Shown here piece after piece: positions 1-8,643 of a stretch of 18,856 bases of DNA. The stretch spans positions 1-18,856 of the forward strand of contig JABJNS010000081.1 of assembly GCA_018664745.1 (NCBI GenBank), read 5' to 3'. The stretch comes from Flavobacteriales bacterium. GTDB taxonomy: Bacteria; Bacteroidota; Bacteroidia; Flavobacteriales; BACL11. Each line of letters opens with the position of its first letter. The first letter of the stretch is position 1. The notes beneath the pieces were generated by a model. It saw only the letters and a program-made list of their open reading frames with translations. It was not told where the DNA came from and ran no database searches. The position numbers and the translations under genes were made by a program.

Positions 1-27
1 ATGTTAGATAAATTTTTAATTCAATAA
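1..27 (+). CDS. possible 3' end of an upstream gene (partial)
   Basis: The first frame reads MLDKFLIQ and then a TAA stop at 25-27, five bases before the ATG of the next gene. The other two forward frames hit stops immediately. Close spacing to the next ATG is what a same-strand operon would look like. In related genomes DUF420 genes often follow SCO/cytochrome oxidase assembly genes, so this could be the tail of such a gene, but eight residues cannot identify it. It may equally be non-coding. Confidence 0.3.
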   Translation: MLDKFLIQ

Positions 28-32
28 ATATT

Positions 33-566
33 ATGAAAAAACAAGATTCCTTTTTTGTTCCATTAATTATTGCTTTGTCAATAATAATCCCAATAGCTGT
101 TGCATTGTTAATGTTATTTCCTGATGTATTCCATATCGAATCAGAAAGCATTGATTTTAGTTCATTGCCATTTTTCCATGCTATTTTGAATGGATCAACA
201 GCCGTATTATTATTTACTGGTTTTATCTTAATTAAGAATAAAAAGACACAATCTCATAAAGTGGCTATGCTATCAGCTTTTGTTCTGTCTTCAGTATTTT
301 TATTGTCTTATGTAACTTCAAAATTGACAAATGCGCCAGTTCCTTTTGGTGGTGAGGGAATGATAAGATATGTTTATTTTTTCATTTTAGTATCTCATAT
401 TATTTTGTCTATTCCTGTTTTGCCTTTAGCTCTTTTTTCAATCTACAGAGGAATGACTGGGGAGATTGAGAAGCATAAATCCTTAGTAAAATGGACATTC
501 CCAATCTGGATGTATGTAGCTATTACAGGTGTTATGGTTTATGTATTAATGTCTCCATATTACTAA
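33..566 (+). CDS. DUF420 family (CtaM/YozB-like) integral membrane protein
   Basis: A 177-residue, very hydrophobic protein with five predicted membrane segments at about residues 8-30, 47-67, 77-97, 112-138 and 152-173. The arrangement and length match the DUF420 family. Four histidines lie in or beside membrane segments (H49 in FFHAILN, H75 in QSHKVAM, H122 in VSHIILS, H148 in EKHKS), which is compatible with a haem or metal role. Family knowledge: the Staphylococcus aureus member CtaM is needed for aa3-type oxidase activity, and B. subtilis YozB is related. In Bacteroidota these genes usually sit at the end of cytochrome c oxidase clusters. A role in terminal oxidase maturation is therefore inferred, not shown. 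The start is the only sensible ATG, five bases after an upstream stop, and a strong terminator follows the stop, so this is probably the last gene of its operon. Confidence 0.85.
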   Translation: MKKQDSFFVPLIIALSIIIPIAVALLMLFPDVFHIESESIDFSSLPFFHAILNGSTAVLLFTGFILIKNKKTQSHKVAMLSAFVLSSVFLLSYVTSKLTNAPVPFGGEGMIRYVYFFILVSHIILSIPVLPLALFSIYRGMTGEIEKHKSLVKWTFPIWMYVAITGVMVYVLMSPYY

Positions 567-584
567 AAATTGTATTCTTTCTTA

Positions 585-621
585 GTGTATAAAGGAGGCT
601 TTTTGCCTCCTTTTTTTACAC
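585..621 (+). terminator. rho-independent terminator after the DUF420 gene
   Basis: A perfect 9-bp stem AAAGGAGGC (591-599) pairs with GCCTCCTTT (605-613) around a TTTTT loop, and a run of seven T ends at 617. The outer bases GTGTA (585-589) can also pair with TACAC (617-621), so the hairpin may act in both directions. It separates the DUF420 operon from the adhesin unit. The rest of the gap up to 710 is AT-rich with no convincing promoter; the closest resemblance to a Bacteroidota -7 element is TATCTTGCG near 668-676. Confidence 0.88.
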
Positions 622-710
622 CAATTTTTTCGTTTTATCATTCGTATAGGGTTTATAAGAAAATGTGTATCTTGCGAAACTTAATAAAGACTATAAATTT
701 TCGAAATAAT

Positions 711-3700
711 ATGAAAAAAATATTACTTTTTACAAGCATTTTATTTTTTGCTTTTAGCTTAAGCAATGTAAAAGCACAAACAATTGATTCAGTTATTGTT
801 ACTAATCCAATTCTATGTTATGGAGATTTTGCTAATGCCAACGCCTATGTTACACAGGTTTCGCCAGCAAATCCTATTCAATATAGAAATTACAGATATG
901 CAACTCCTACTTTCTTAATTTCTGAAGGAAGTTCTGCTATTTCTACTGGTACTAATCAGCCTTTTGCAAATTTAATTGCGGGTAATAAGCTAATGATAAT
1001 TGTAGATTCTTTGGCATTTTCTACTGCTACTACTGGGATGAGTCTTTTCGCACAATCTCAATTTGTACTAGCAAATACTGATCCCTCAATAATTGGTACT
1101 TATTCTTATACAGTTTTTGGAGTGCCGGAACTAATTGTTACTGCTACACAAACGGCTTTTAATTTATGTAATGGTGATTGTGATGCATCTGAAAATATTT
1201 TGATAACAGGAGGAACACCTCCTTATTCTATTTTTGATTTTAATGGTAATACCGGAGTAATATCTGTATTTGACACAACTTATAGTAGTATTTGTGAAGG
1301 TACCTATAATATAAATATTACTGACGTAAATGGTTGTACTACTTCTCCTGTGGCTACTTCATTTACTATTTCTGAACCTTCAGAATTGATGCCTAATGGT
1401 AATATTAGTTCAAATTTTAACGGACAGGATATCTCTTGTTTTGGAGCAACAGATGGTGAAATTACAGCTTCTGTTTCAGGGGGTACTCCAAATTATGTTT
1501 ATTCAATTAACGGAGGGTCTTACACTTCTAACAATGTATTTGCAGGTTTGGCTGCAGGTACATATACTATAGGTTATCAGGATGCAAATGGTTGTGATAC
1601 TTTTGAAATAATTACATTAACTAATCCAGCTGATTTATCAGGATCTCTTTCTATTACACAGCAAGTAAGCTGTAATAGTGTTGCTGATGGAAGCATTCAA
1701 TTTGTAGTTAGTAATATCAATACAGGAACTCCTGGGTATCAATATTCTATTGATGGGGGAACTATTTTTCAAGGTTCAAATATATTTACTGGATTAGCAG
1801 GAGGACAAAATCATACAATTATTGTAGAAGATGTGAATGGCTGTCAGGCATCAGCATCTATATTTTTGCCAGAACCTTCAGCAATTACTTTTAGTGTTTC
1901 ATCTGCTAACTTTAATGGATTTGGAGTAAGTTGTAATGGATCAACTGATGGACAGATAATTATTTTCTCTCCTTCAGGAGGTACGCCAAATTATGATTAT
2001 TCTATCACTGGTGGAACTCCTTTTTCTTCAACAATGATACATAATGGGCTTGGTGCAGGAACTTATGTAGTTACTGTTAGGGATGCAAGCAGTTGTGTGA
2101 ATGACACTACTATTATTATAACTGAACCTTTACCATTTACAATTAATGCAGCTGCTACTTCATCTTATAATGGTTCTGATGTTTCTTGCCCTACTGCTTG
2201 TGATGGTACGGTAGATGTTACTCAGCTTAATGGTGTTGGGTCAATTACTTATAATATGACCTCTTTCTTACCGCAAACTTCTACTTCATGGACTAATGTG
2301 TGTGGAGGTTTAAGTTTTGGAGCTTACACCATAAATGCAACTGATGCGAATGGATGTACAGCAAATACAGCAATTACATTAACTGAGCCTTTACCCTGGG
2401 TATATGCAGTTGATTCAGTAAAAGAAACTTGTAATTTAGCAAATGGACAAGCTTCTATTTCTGTTACACAAGGAGGTACAGGAGGACTTGCTTATTCATG
2501 GACTCCTACAGGTCAGATTAATTCTACTGCATCTAATCTTGTAACAGGAATTTACACTGTTACTGTTACTGACATTAACAGCTGTTCTTTTACAGAGGAT
2601 ATTTTTGTTGATGAGTCAGATATTACTTTAGATTTTGATAGTGTTCCTCCATGTAATGGAGGAAATGATGGATCAGCAACTGTGAATCCTAACGGAACAC
2701 CTCCTTATCAAATTACTTGGTTTAATGGAGATACCACTAATACTACAATAGGCTTAGCTCCAGGATTCTATTCTGTGACAGTTGTTGATGCAACTGGTTG
2801 TTTAGTTACTGATTCAGTTGAAGTGCCGGTAGGTGCTAATGTAGATGTAACACTTGATTCTTTAAATTCAATGTTAAATGTTGCTTGTTTTGGTTACCCT
2901 TCAAGTGGAGTAACGTTAAATGCAACTGGAGGAACGGGAGCAAATACTTATTTATACCATATTCCTAATACCTTCCCAATACCGCAAGCATCAAATACAT
3001 TTAGTGGATTGTATGCAGGAACTTATCCTATTTATGCAACTGATGCAAATGGCTGTTCTGATAGTGTAGTTGTAACTATTTCTCAGCCAGATCAACTTAT
3101 TTTCACTACTTTATTGGAAGATGTAAGTTGTAGTTTAGGGGCTGATGGAATGGTGTCAATTGATACTATTTATGGAGGAACAGCTCCTTATACTTACTTA
3201 TGGAGTACAGGAGCAATAACTGATAGTATTTCAAATTTAATAGCTGGTACTTATATCGTACAAGTTACTGATGCTAACGGATGTTTGTCAAGCCCTACAT
3301 CTGATACAATAATTATAAATGAACCACCTGCATTGCAAAGTTCTGTTACAGTTTTATCTCATTCTAATTGTGCAGGAGCTCAGACTTTAGCTACAGGAGA
3401 AATTAGTGTAAGTATTTCAGGTGGGACATCAGGGTACACTTATTTGTGGAGTACTGGAGCAGTTACACCTTCAATAAACTTATTGATGCCAGGAGTTTAT
3501 ACGGTAGTTGCAACTGATGCAAATGGCTGTACAATTTCCGATACTGCAGAAATATTATCAGGAACGAATCCTGACTTAGCGGTTGTAATTCAGAATGTAA
3601 GTTGTTTTGGAGCGAATGATGGAATGATGTTTACTTCAGCAACAGGAGGAACAACTCCTTACCAGTTTACTGCTGATGGAGGATCTAATTTTGTGCCTTC

Positions 3701-6700
3701 AGGGACACCATTCGGACCTTCAGGTCAAGCAGGTTACTTTATTACTGTGGTTGATAGTTTAGGGTGTACGGATAGTGATTCAGTATATGTAAGTGAACCA
3801 GATTTATTACAAGTAACTTCATTTAATATTCAAAATGTTAGCTGTTATGATAGCGCAAATGGAGAGTTGGAAGTAATATTTACAGGAGGGACTGCACCCT
3901 TTACTTATTTATGGGATAATGGACAAACTAATCAAACAGCAGTTAATCTTGTTCCAGGAAATTATTCGGTATTGATTACTGATACTAATAACTGTAATGA
4001 TAATTCATTTATAGTTGCTATTACTCAGCCTGATAGCTTGTATATTTCTTCTTTAAGTTCAACTGAAGTATTGTGTAATGGAGATAGTACAGGATCAGCT
4101 ACTGTTGTGGCTTCTGGTGGTACGTCAAACTATTCCTATGCTTGGAGTTCTGGAGCATTAACAGATGTGGCTTCAAATCTTTTTTCAGGAACATATTCAG
4201 TGACTGTTTCAGATATTAATGGGTGTAGTAGAAATTCAAGTATTGTGGTTACTGAGCCAAATGCTTTAAACACAACTTATATAAAAGATTCAGTTACTTG
4301 TATAGGTGGTTCTGATGGATGGGCTACTGCATTAGTAAGTGGAGGAGTTACCCCTTATAATTATCTTTGGGATAATGGAAGCATATTAGCTACAGCAAAT
4401 AATTTGGCTGCTGGCTACCATACTGTAACTATCACGGATGCTAACGGCTGTATATTAATTGATTCAGTAAATATTTTAGAGCCTTCTTTCTCAATTACTA
4501 TTGATTCTCTAATTATAAGTGAAATTACTTGTCATGATGCAGATAATGCTTCTATTACTGTTTTAGCAACAGGAGGGCAATTACCTTATATGTACTCAAC
4601 TAATAATGGATTTAATCAACAGTCAACTATTGGGTTTACTAATTTAGGGCCGAATACTTACATTATGTATGTTGAAGATGCAAGAGGTTGTGTGGATAGA
4701 GATACAGTTGAAATTGTTAACCCAGATTCTTTATATATTGATACCACTGTTTTCAGCCATGTACAATGTTATGGAATGAATAATGGATCTATACAAGCTA
4801 TTAGTGCATTTGGCGGAACATCTCCATATGAGTATTCTGTAAACCTAGGAGCACATCATGCTAATATGGCTTACTTCAATGGCTATGGTCCAGGGACTTA
4901 TACAGTTCAAGTATTTGATGTAAATAATTGTGCAGCTCAGGATATTATAATTATTACTGAACCAGATGAGTTAGATGTAACGATTACAACTTCTAATTGG
5001 AATTCATATCAAATAAAATGTAATGGAGATGCTTCAGGTTTTGCTGATATTACAGCAAGCGGAGGAATTGCTCCTTATCTAAAAACAGTATTAGATAATA
5101 TTGGAGATACAGTTGTTTCTTCAATTAACTCAAATATAACAGGGCTTACGGCAGGGACATATACTTTTATAATAATGGACGCTAATGGTTGTACTTATAC
5201 TGAAACTATTATTTACAATGAGCCAACAGTTATTACACATAATTTTATTGCAACTCATGTGAGTTGTGATGGATGGAGTAATGGTTCCTTAACTGATGTT
5301 GTTTCAGGTGGAGTAGGAACATCAACATCATATATTTATGCGTGGGATACAGGAGATAGTACTTACTCTCTTACTTCAATTCCTGTAGGCACTTATACTA
5401 TGACAGTTATTGATAATAATAATTGTGTATCGGTTGATTCATATACAATAAATGATAATAATGCTTTAAATGTAACAGTTACTGCTACTCCAGTAAGTTG
5501 TTATGATTATTGTGATGGAATAATTAATACGAATGTTACTGGTGGTATGCCAAATGTAAACTCAAGTGGAGTGCCAGTATATGCTTATCAGTGGAATGAT
5601 ATTTTATCACAAACTACAGAAACGGCTATTGGTTTATGTGCTGATAACACAACTAATACTACAGATTATACTTGTGTTGTAACAGATGGGCAAGGATGTA
5701 CAGATACTCTAAACTATACACTTACTCAACCAGACTCACTTAGTGTAATAGCTTCTATATTAACTGAAATTTCATGTAACCTTGATAATGATGGAAGATT
5801 AACAGCAACTGTAACAGGAGGAAATGGTGGAACTACATACTTATGGAATGATTGGACTTCTTGGAATGGAAATCCTGTCAATAATAATTTGTCAGTTGGA
5901 AGTTATGTAGTGGTTGCTAAAGACAATAATGGCTGTATGGATACTACTGAAATTTATTTAGCAGAACCTTCTGCTATGAGTGTTAGTGTAAATGAAACAG
6001 ATGTAAATTGTTTTGGTAAAGATGATGGTAAGATTACAGCTACAGCTTCTGGTGGTACAGTAATTGGAATTCAACAGTATATATATGATTGGACGAGTGG
6101 GCTGAATGAACAAGTAGTGATATCTACAGCTACAGGTTTATCTCCAGGTATTTATACAGTTACAGCTACTGATGATAATGGCTGTACAATTACTTCTGAA
6201 ACAGTTTATATTACTCAACCAGCTAACCCTTTAAGTATTTTAGTTGATTCTACTGATGAAACTTGTGAGTTGAATGATGGTTCAGCCACGGCTTTTGTTC
6301 TTGGCGGTACAATGCCTTACACTTATACTTGGGATAATGGTAGTACAACTAACCCAATATCTAATTTATCCCCTGGACTTTATACTGTTGACGTAACGGA
6401 TGCTAATGGATGTCCAATATCAAATGAAACATTTGTAAATGGAGTGAAGAATATTTTCTTGCCAGGAAACTTATCTTCTATTGATTCTACTGTTTGTTTA
6501 GGGGCTACTATATTATTAGAAATTGAAGAAAAACCAAACTTAACTTACGAGTGGGAAAATGGATATAAACAAGCGGATAGATGGGTTACCCCAACTAATC
6601 CAGTAAATGTTTATACATTATCTATTACTGATCTTAATTGCGCTAATCCTTATATAGTATCGGCTATAATTAATGTGGAGGCAGTTGATCCTCTGCCAAG

Positions 6701-7193
6701 TACTAACCCACTTCCTGAAAACGGACCGTATGCAACTATTGTTAAAGGAGAGTCAATAGATATTTTCTCTAATAATATGAATTGCGATACTTACGAATGG
6801 ACTTGGGTAGCTGATACTATTGGTACAAGAACGATTACTGATAACCCAGAAGCATCAGGTTGGTATCATATTGAAGTTGCTTCGGCAGGATGTTTAGGTT
6901 TTGATTCTATTTATGTAGTTGTAGGGGTAAAACCGTATGATGCAATTACTCCAAATGGAGATGGCTTTAATGATGTTTGGAATGTGTTAGATATTGTTTC
7001 TTATCCGAATGCAGTTGTTCAGGTATTTAATAGATGGGGAGCATTAGTACATGAAACATTAGGTGGGATCGATTATTCTCCATGGGACGGAACTAAAGAT
7101 GGGAAAGAATTACCAGTAGGGACCTACTATTATATTATCGATTTAAAAACAGATGATGCGCCTCAGACAGGTCCAATTACAATTATAAGATAA
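711..7193 (+). CDS. large secreted SprB-repeat adhesin with type B T9SS C-terminal domain
   Basis: A 2160-residue surface protein. The frame is open from 570, but I place the start at ATG 711: it opens with MKKILLFTSILFFAF, a clean signal peptide with likely cleavage after KA at about residue 22. The extra 47 codons would run through the terminator. Residues 23-148 are a divergent N-terminal region. Residues 149-1912 hold about 22 SprB-type repeats of 65-85 residues (VSCxGxxDG ... GGTxPYxYxW ... GTYxVxVTDANGC). Residues 1913-2078 form one or two non-repeat Ig-like segments. Residues 2079-2160 (ITPNGDGFNDVW, VFNRWG, PWDG, PVGTYYY) are the gliding-motility-associated C-terminal domain that serves as a type B T9SS sorting signal. 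SprB of Flavobacterium johnsoniae is a much larger cell-surface gliding adhesin. This one is likely an adhesin or matrix protein, and whether it moves on the surface cannot be told. It is followed 16 bp later by its likely PorP/SprF partner. Confidence 0.93.
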   Translation: MKKILLFTSILFFAFSLSNVKAQTIDSVIVTNPILCYGDFANANAYVTQVSPANPIQYRNYRYATPTFLISEGSSAISTGTNQPFANLIAGNKLMIIVDSLAFSTATTGMSLFAQSQFVLANTDPSIIGTYSYTVFGVPELIVTATQTAFNLCNGDCDASENILITGGTPPYSIFDFNGNTGVISVFDTTYSSICEGTYNINITDVNGCTTSPVATSFTISEPSELMPNGNISSNFNGQDISCFGATDGEITASVSGGTPNYVYSINGGSYTSNNVFAGLAAGTYTIGYQDANGCDTFEIITLTNPADLSGSLSITQQVSCNSVADGSIQFVVSNINTGTPGYQYSIDGGTIFQGSNIFTGLAGGQNHTIIVEDVNGCQASASIFLPEPSAITFSVSSANFNGFGVSCNGSTDGQIIIFSPSGGTPNYDYSITGGTPFSSTMIHNGLGAGTYVVTVRDASSCVNDTTIIITEPLPFTINAAATSSYNGSDVSCPTACDGTVDVTQLNGVGSITYNMTSFLPQTSTSWTNVCGGLSFGAYTINATDANGCTANTAITLTEPLPWVYAVDSVKETCNLANGQASISVTQGGTGGLAYSWTPTGQINSTASNLVTGIYTVTVTDINSCSFTEDIFVDESDITLDFDSVPPCNGGNDGSATVNPNGTPPYQITWFNGDTTNTTIGLAPGFYSVTVVDATGCLVTDSVEVPVGANVDVTLDSLNSMLNVACFGYPSSGVTLNATGGTGANTYLYHIPNTFPIPQASNTFSGLYAGTYPIYATDANGCSDSVVVTISQPDQLIFTTLLEDVSCSLGADGMVSIDTIYGGTAPYTYLWSTGAITDSISNLIAGTYIVQVTDANGCLSSPTSDTIIINEPPALQSSVTVLSHSNCAGAQTLATGEISVSISGGTSGYTYLWSTGAVTPSINLLMPGVYTVVATDANGCTISDTAEILSGTNPDLAVVIQNVSCFGANDGMMFTSATGGTTPYQFTADGGSNFVPSGTPFGPSGQAGYFITVVDSLGCTDSDSVYVSEPDLLQVTSFNIQNVSCYDSANGELEVIFTGGTAPFTYLWDNGQTNQTAVNLVPGNYSVLITDTNNCNDNSFIVAITQPDSLYISSLSSTEVLCNGDSTGSATVVASGGTSNYSYAWSSGALTDVASNLFSGTYSVTVSDINGCSRNSSIVVTEPNALNTTYIKDSVTCIGGSDGWATALVSGGVTPYNYLWDNGSILATANNLAAGYHTVTITDANGCILIDSVNILEPSFSITIDSLIISEITCHDADNASITVLATGGQLPYMYSTNNGFNQQSTIGFTNLGPNTYIMYVEDARGCVDRDTVEIVNPDSLYIDTTVFSHVQCYGMNNGSIQAISAFGGTSPYEYSVNLGAHHANMAYFNGYGPGTYTVQVFDVNNCAAQDIIIITEPDELDVTITTSNWNSYQIKCNGDASGFADITASGGIAPYLKTVLDNIGDTVVSSINSNITGLTAGTYTFIIMDANGCTYTETIIYNEPTVITHNFIATHVSCDGWSNGSLTDVVSGGVGTSTSYIYAWDTGDSTYSLTSIPVGTYTMTVIDNNNCVSVDSYTINDNNALNVTVTATPVSCYDYCDGIINTNVTGGMPNVNSSGVPVYAYQWNDILSQTTETAIGLCADNTTNTTDYTCVVTDGQGCTDTLNYTLTQPDSLSVIASILTEISCNLDNDGRLTATVTGGNGGTTYLWNDWTSWNGNPVNNNLSVGSYVVVAKDNNGCMDTTEIYLAEPSAMSVSVNETDVNCFGKDDGKITATASGGTVIGIQQYIYDWTSGLNEQVVISTATGLSPGIYTVTATDDNGCTITSETVYITQPANPLSILVDSTDETCELNDGSATAFVLGGTMPYTYTWDNGSTTNPISNLSPGLYTVDVTDANGCPISNETFVNGVKNIFLPGNLSSIDSTVCLGATILLEIEEKPNLTYEWENGYKQADRWVTPTNPVNVYTLSITDLNCANPYIVSAIINVEAVDPLPSTNPLPENGPYATIVKGESIDIFSNNMNCDTYEWTWVADTIGTRTITDNPEASGWYHIEVASAGCLGFDSIYVVVGVKPYDAITPNGDGFNDVWNVLDIVSYPNAVVQVFNRWGALVHETLGGIDYSPWDGTKDGKELPVGTYYYIIDLKTDDAPQTGPITIIR
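1155..6446 (+). repeat. about 22 tandem SprB repeats (protein-level repeat array)
   Basis: Each unit covers roughly 200-250 bp and encodes a beta-rich module starting near a VSC/ITC/VQC cysteine and ending with DANGC plus a strand closing in EPxxL or QPDSL. Most units carry one cysteine at each end. Two sub-types are visible: units with a central YLWSTG/YLWDNG, and units with YSINGG/YSIDGG instead. DNA identity between units is low overall, with some closer pairs, for example the units reading YTYLWSTGA at about 3190-3215 and 3436-3460. The count of 22 excludes a further degenerate copy near the N-terminus. Confidence 0.88.
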
Positions 7194-7209
7194 ACAGAAA
7201 ACTATAAAA

Positions 7210-8160
7210 ATGAAGAAAATATCAATTTTAATTATTTCCATTTGTTTTGGAGGCATGTTGAAAGCTCAGCAACTGCCACAGATAACACAATTTATGATTA
7301 ATAATTATGCAGTAAATCCTGCTGTTGCTGGGATGTATGATTATTATCAAGTAAAGACAACTATTCGTAATCAATGGGTAGGAATTACTGATGCTCCAAG
7401 AACTACTGTATTAAGTATTTATGGTAGAAAAAGTAAAAATGTTGGGTTAGGTGGTTTAGTATTTAATGATCAAGCAGGACCTACAAGTAGAATTGGCGGT
7501 TCAGCATCTTATACCTATTCTTTTGCAATGACAAGAGCAGTAAAGATGTCTTTTGCTTTATCTGGTGGATTTACACAATTTAAAATAACAAAACAAGGGT
7601 TAAATATTGAAGATAAAGGAGATCCTTATATGCAAGGGGGTGATGTAGTAAGGTCAGCTCCTGATGCAACTTTTGGATTTAATATGTATGGTGATAAATG
7701 GTATTTTGGGGCAGCAATTCCTCAATTATTAAGCACAAATTTAAATTTAATTGATGATGATTTTGTAAGGATATACAATACCAACATCAGTACATCAGAT
7801 GATGTAGAAAGCAAAGGGAAGTTAGCTCAGCATATGTATGTGTTAGGAGCTTATAAACATGACTTTAATCCTTTTTGGTCAATAGAACCTTCTTTATTGT
7901 TAAAAACTGTAGGAGCAGCACCATTGCAAGTTGATTTTGGAATGAAAACTACTTATAACGATAAGTTATGGTTTGGGATGGATTATAGAAATAATGGAGA
8001 AATGGCAGCACTTTTAGGGTACTCTATTCAAGAGCGTTTCATGATAGGTTATTCTTATGATGTATTAAATTCGGATATGAGTGGTTATGGTAGTGCTTCT
8101 CATGAGTTTATGATTGGTATTCGTTTTGTTGCGGCAAACGAATCAGAAATAATGAAATAG
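7210..8160 (+). CDS. PorP/SprF family T9SS-associated outer-membrane protein
   Basis: A 316-residue protein starting with a signal peptide (MKKISILIISICFGGMLKA, then QQ). The N-terminal QITQFMINNYAVNPAVAGMYDYYQ is the hallmark of the PorP/SprF family: an NPAxAG motif followed by RNQWVG. The rest alternates hydrophobic and polar residues with many glycines and aromatics, as expected for an outer-membrane beta barrel, including a terminal strand HEFMIGIRFV. Family knowledge: SprF is needed to export SprB in F. johnsoniae, and PorP/SprF genes commonly lie just downstream of genes for large type B cargo. Here the gap to the adhesin stop is 16 bp, so the two are almost certainly co-transcribed. 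The inferred role is to hold the adhesin at the surface or aid its export. A hairpin terminator follows. Confidence 0.92.
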   Translation: MKKISILIISICFGGMLKAQQLPQITQFMINNYAVNPAVAGMYDYYQVKTTIRNQWVGITDAPRTTVLSIYGRKSKNVGLGGLVFNDQAGPTSRIGGSASYTYSFAMTRAVKMSFALSGGFTQFKITKQGLNIEDKGDPYMQGGDVVRSAPDATFGFNMYGDKWYFGAAIPQLLSTNLNLIDDDFVRIYNTNISTSDDVESKGKLAQHMYVLGAYKHDFNPFWSIEPSLLLKTVGAAPLQVDFGMKTTYNDKLWFGMDYRNNGEMAALLGYSIQERFMIGYSYDVLNSDMSGYGSASHEFMIGIRFVAANESEIMK

Positions 8161-8185
8161 AGATAAGATTACAATTTAGAAAGAG

Positions 8186-8212
8186 AAAGCCCTCACGGAA
8201 GTGAGGGCTTTT
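8186..8212 (+). terminator. rho-independent terminator after the adhesin/PorP unit
   Basis: An 11-bp perfect stem, AAAGCCCTCAC (8186-8196) with GTGAGGGCTTT (8201-8211), closes a GGAA (GNRA-type) tetraloop. It lies 25 bp after the stop codon. The T run after the stem is short (CTTTTA), but the stem is GC-rich against very AT-rich surroundings. Confidence 0.85.
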
Positions 8213-8643
8213 ATGTTGTACAAATATTAGGAAAAGAAGAGTACAACCCAAAACAAGTATTACGACAGTACAAATATAGAGTCATTAATCGCATTTTATA
8301 AGTATCAGGAAGACAAGATGTTAACACATTTTTGTTAATTTTTTATATTATTTTTTCACAAGTAAGAAAGAGTCATAATAGATGAAAAAAGGATGTAAGT
8401 TGTATAGTGTTTTAAGAAGAAAAAGCATAGATTTTAATGTAGAAGATTTTTCATATAAAATCCTTGTCATTTGAAATGAATGATAGGTATTTATAGAAGT
8501 TGTTAATTACTAATTTTGCGTAATACATATTTTATATGCTATCCAAATAGTGATTTTATTTATGAATTATAATTCAGAAAATAAAAAAGCAGACTCTTAG
8601 AATGCTCTTCTATTTATATATTTGCGATTCATAAAAGAAAAGT
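8213..8643. other. non-coding intergenic region, AT-rich
   Basis: About 430 bp without a credible reading frame or RNA gene. It contains a perfect inverted repeat TTAACA-N6-TGTTAA (8321-8338) followed by a T-rich run, a looser inverted pair GATTTTA (8430-8436) / TAAAATC (8456-8462), and two sequences matching the Bacteroidota -7 element TAnnTTTG (8511-8518 and 8617-8624). I recognise no riboswitch. The most economical reading is a long promoter and regulatory region for the glycosyltransferase gene. Confidence 0.5.
8617..8624 (+). promoter_or_regulatory. candidate -7 promoter element for the glycosyltransferase gene
   Basis: TATATTTG fits the Bacteroidota consensus TAnnTTTG and lies 19 bp before the ATG at 8644. 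The upstream half is weak, with only TTA at 8597-8599 near the expected TTG position. A second match, TAATTTTG at 8511-8518, could be an additional start. In such AT-rich DNA these 8-mers also occur by chance. Confidence 0.4.

Noticed and set aside
570..710. Upstream extension of the adhesin reading frame to an ATG at 570.
   Set aside because: It would translate the terminator hairpin, and the start at 711 gives a textbook signal peptide, so the extra 47 codons are most likely untranslated.
1155..6446. Regular repeats that could be mistaken for a CRISPR array or satellite DNA.
   Set aside because: Units are 200-250 bp, diverged at DNA level, fully in frame and encode SprB modules; there are no short identical repeats with unique spacers.
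8430..8462. GATTTTA / TAAAATC inverted pair as a hairpin or operator.
   Set aside because: Seven AT-rich base pairs with a 19-bp spacer are expected by chance in DNA of this composition.
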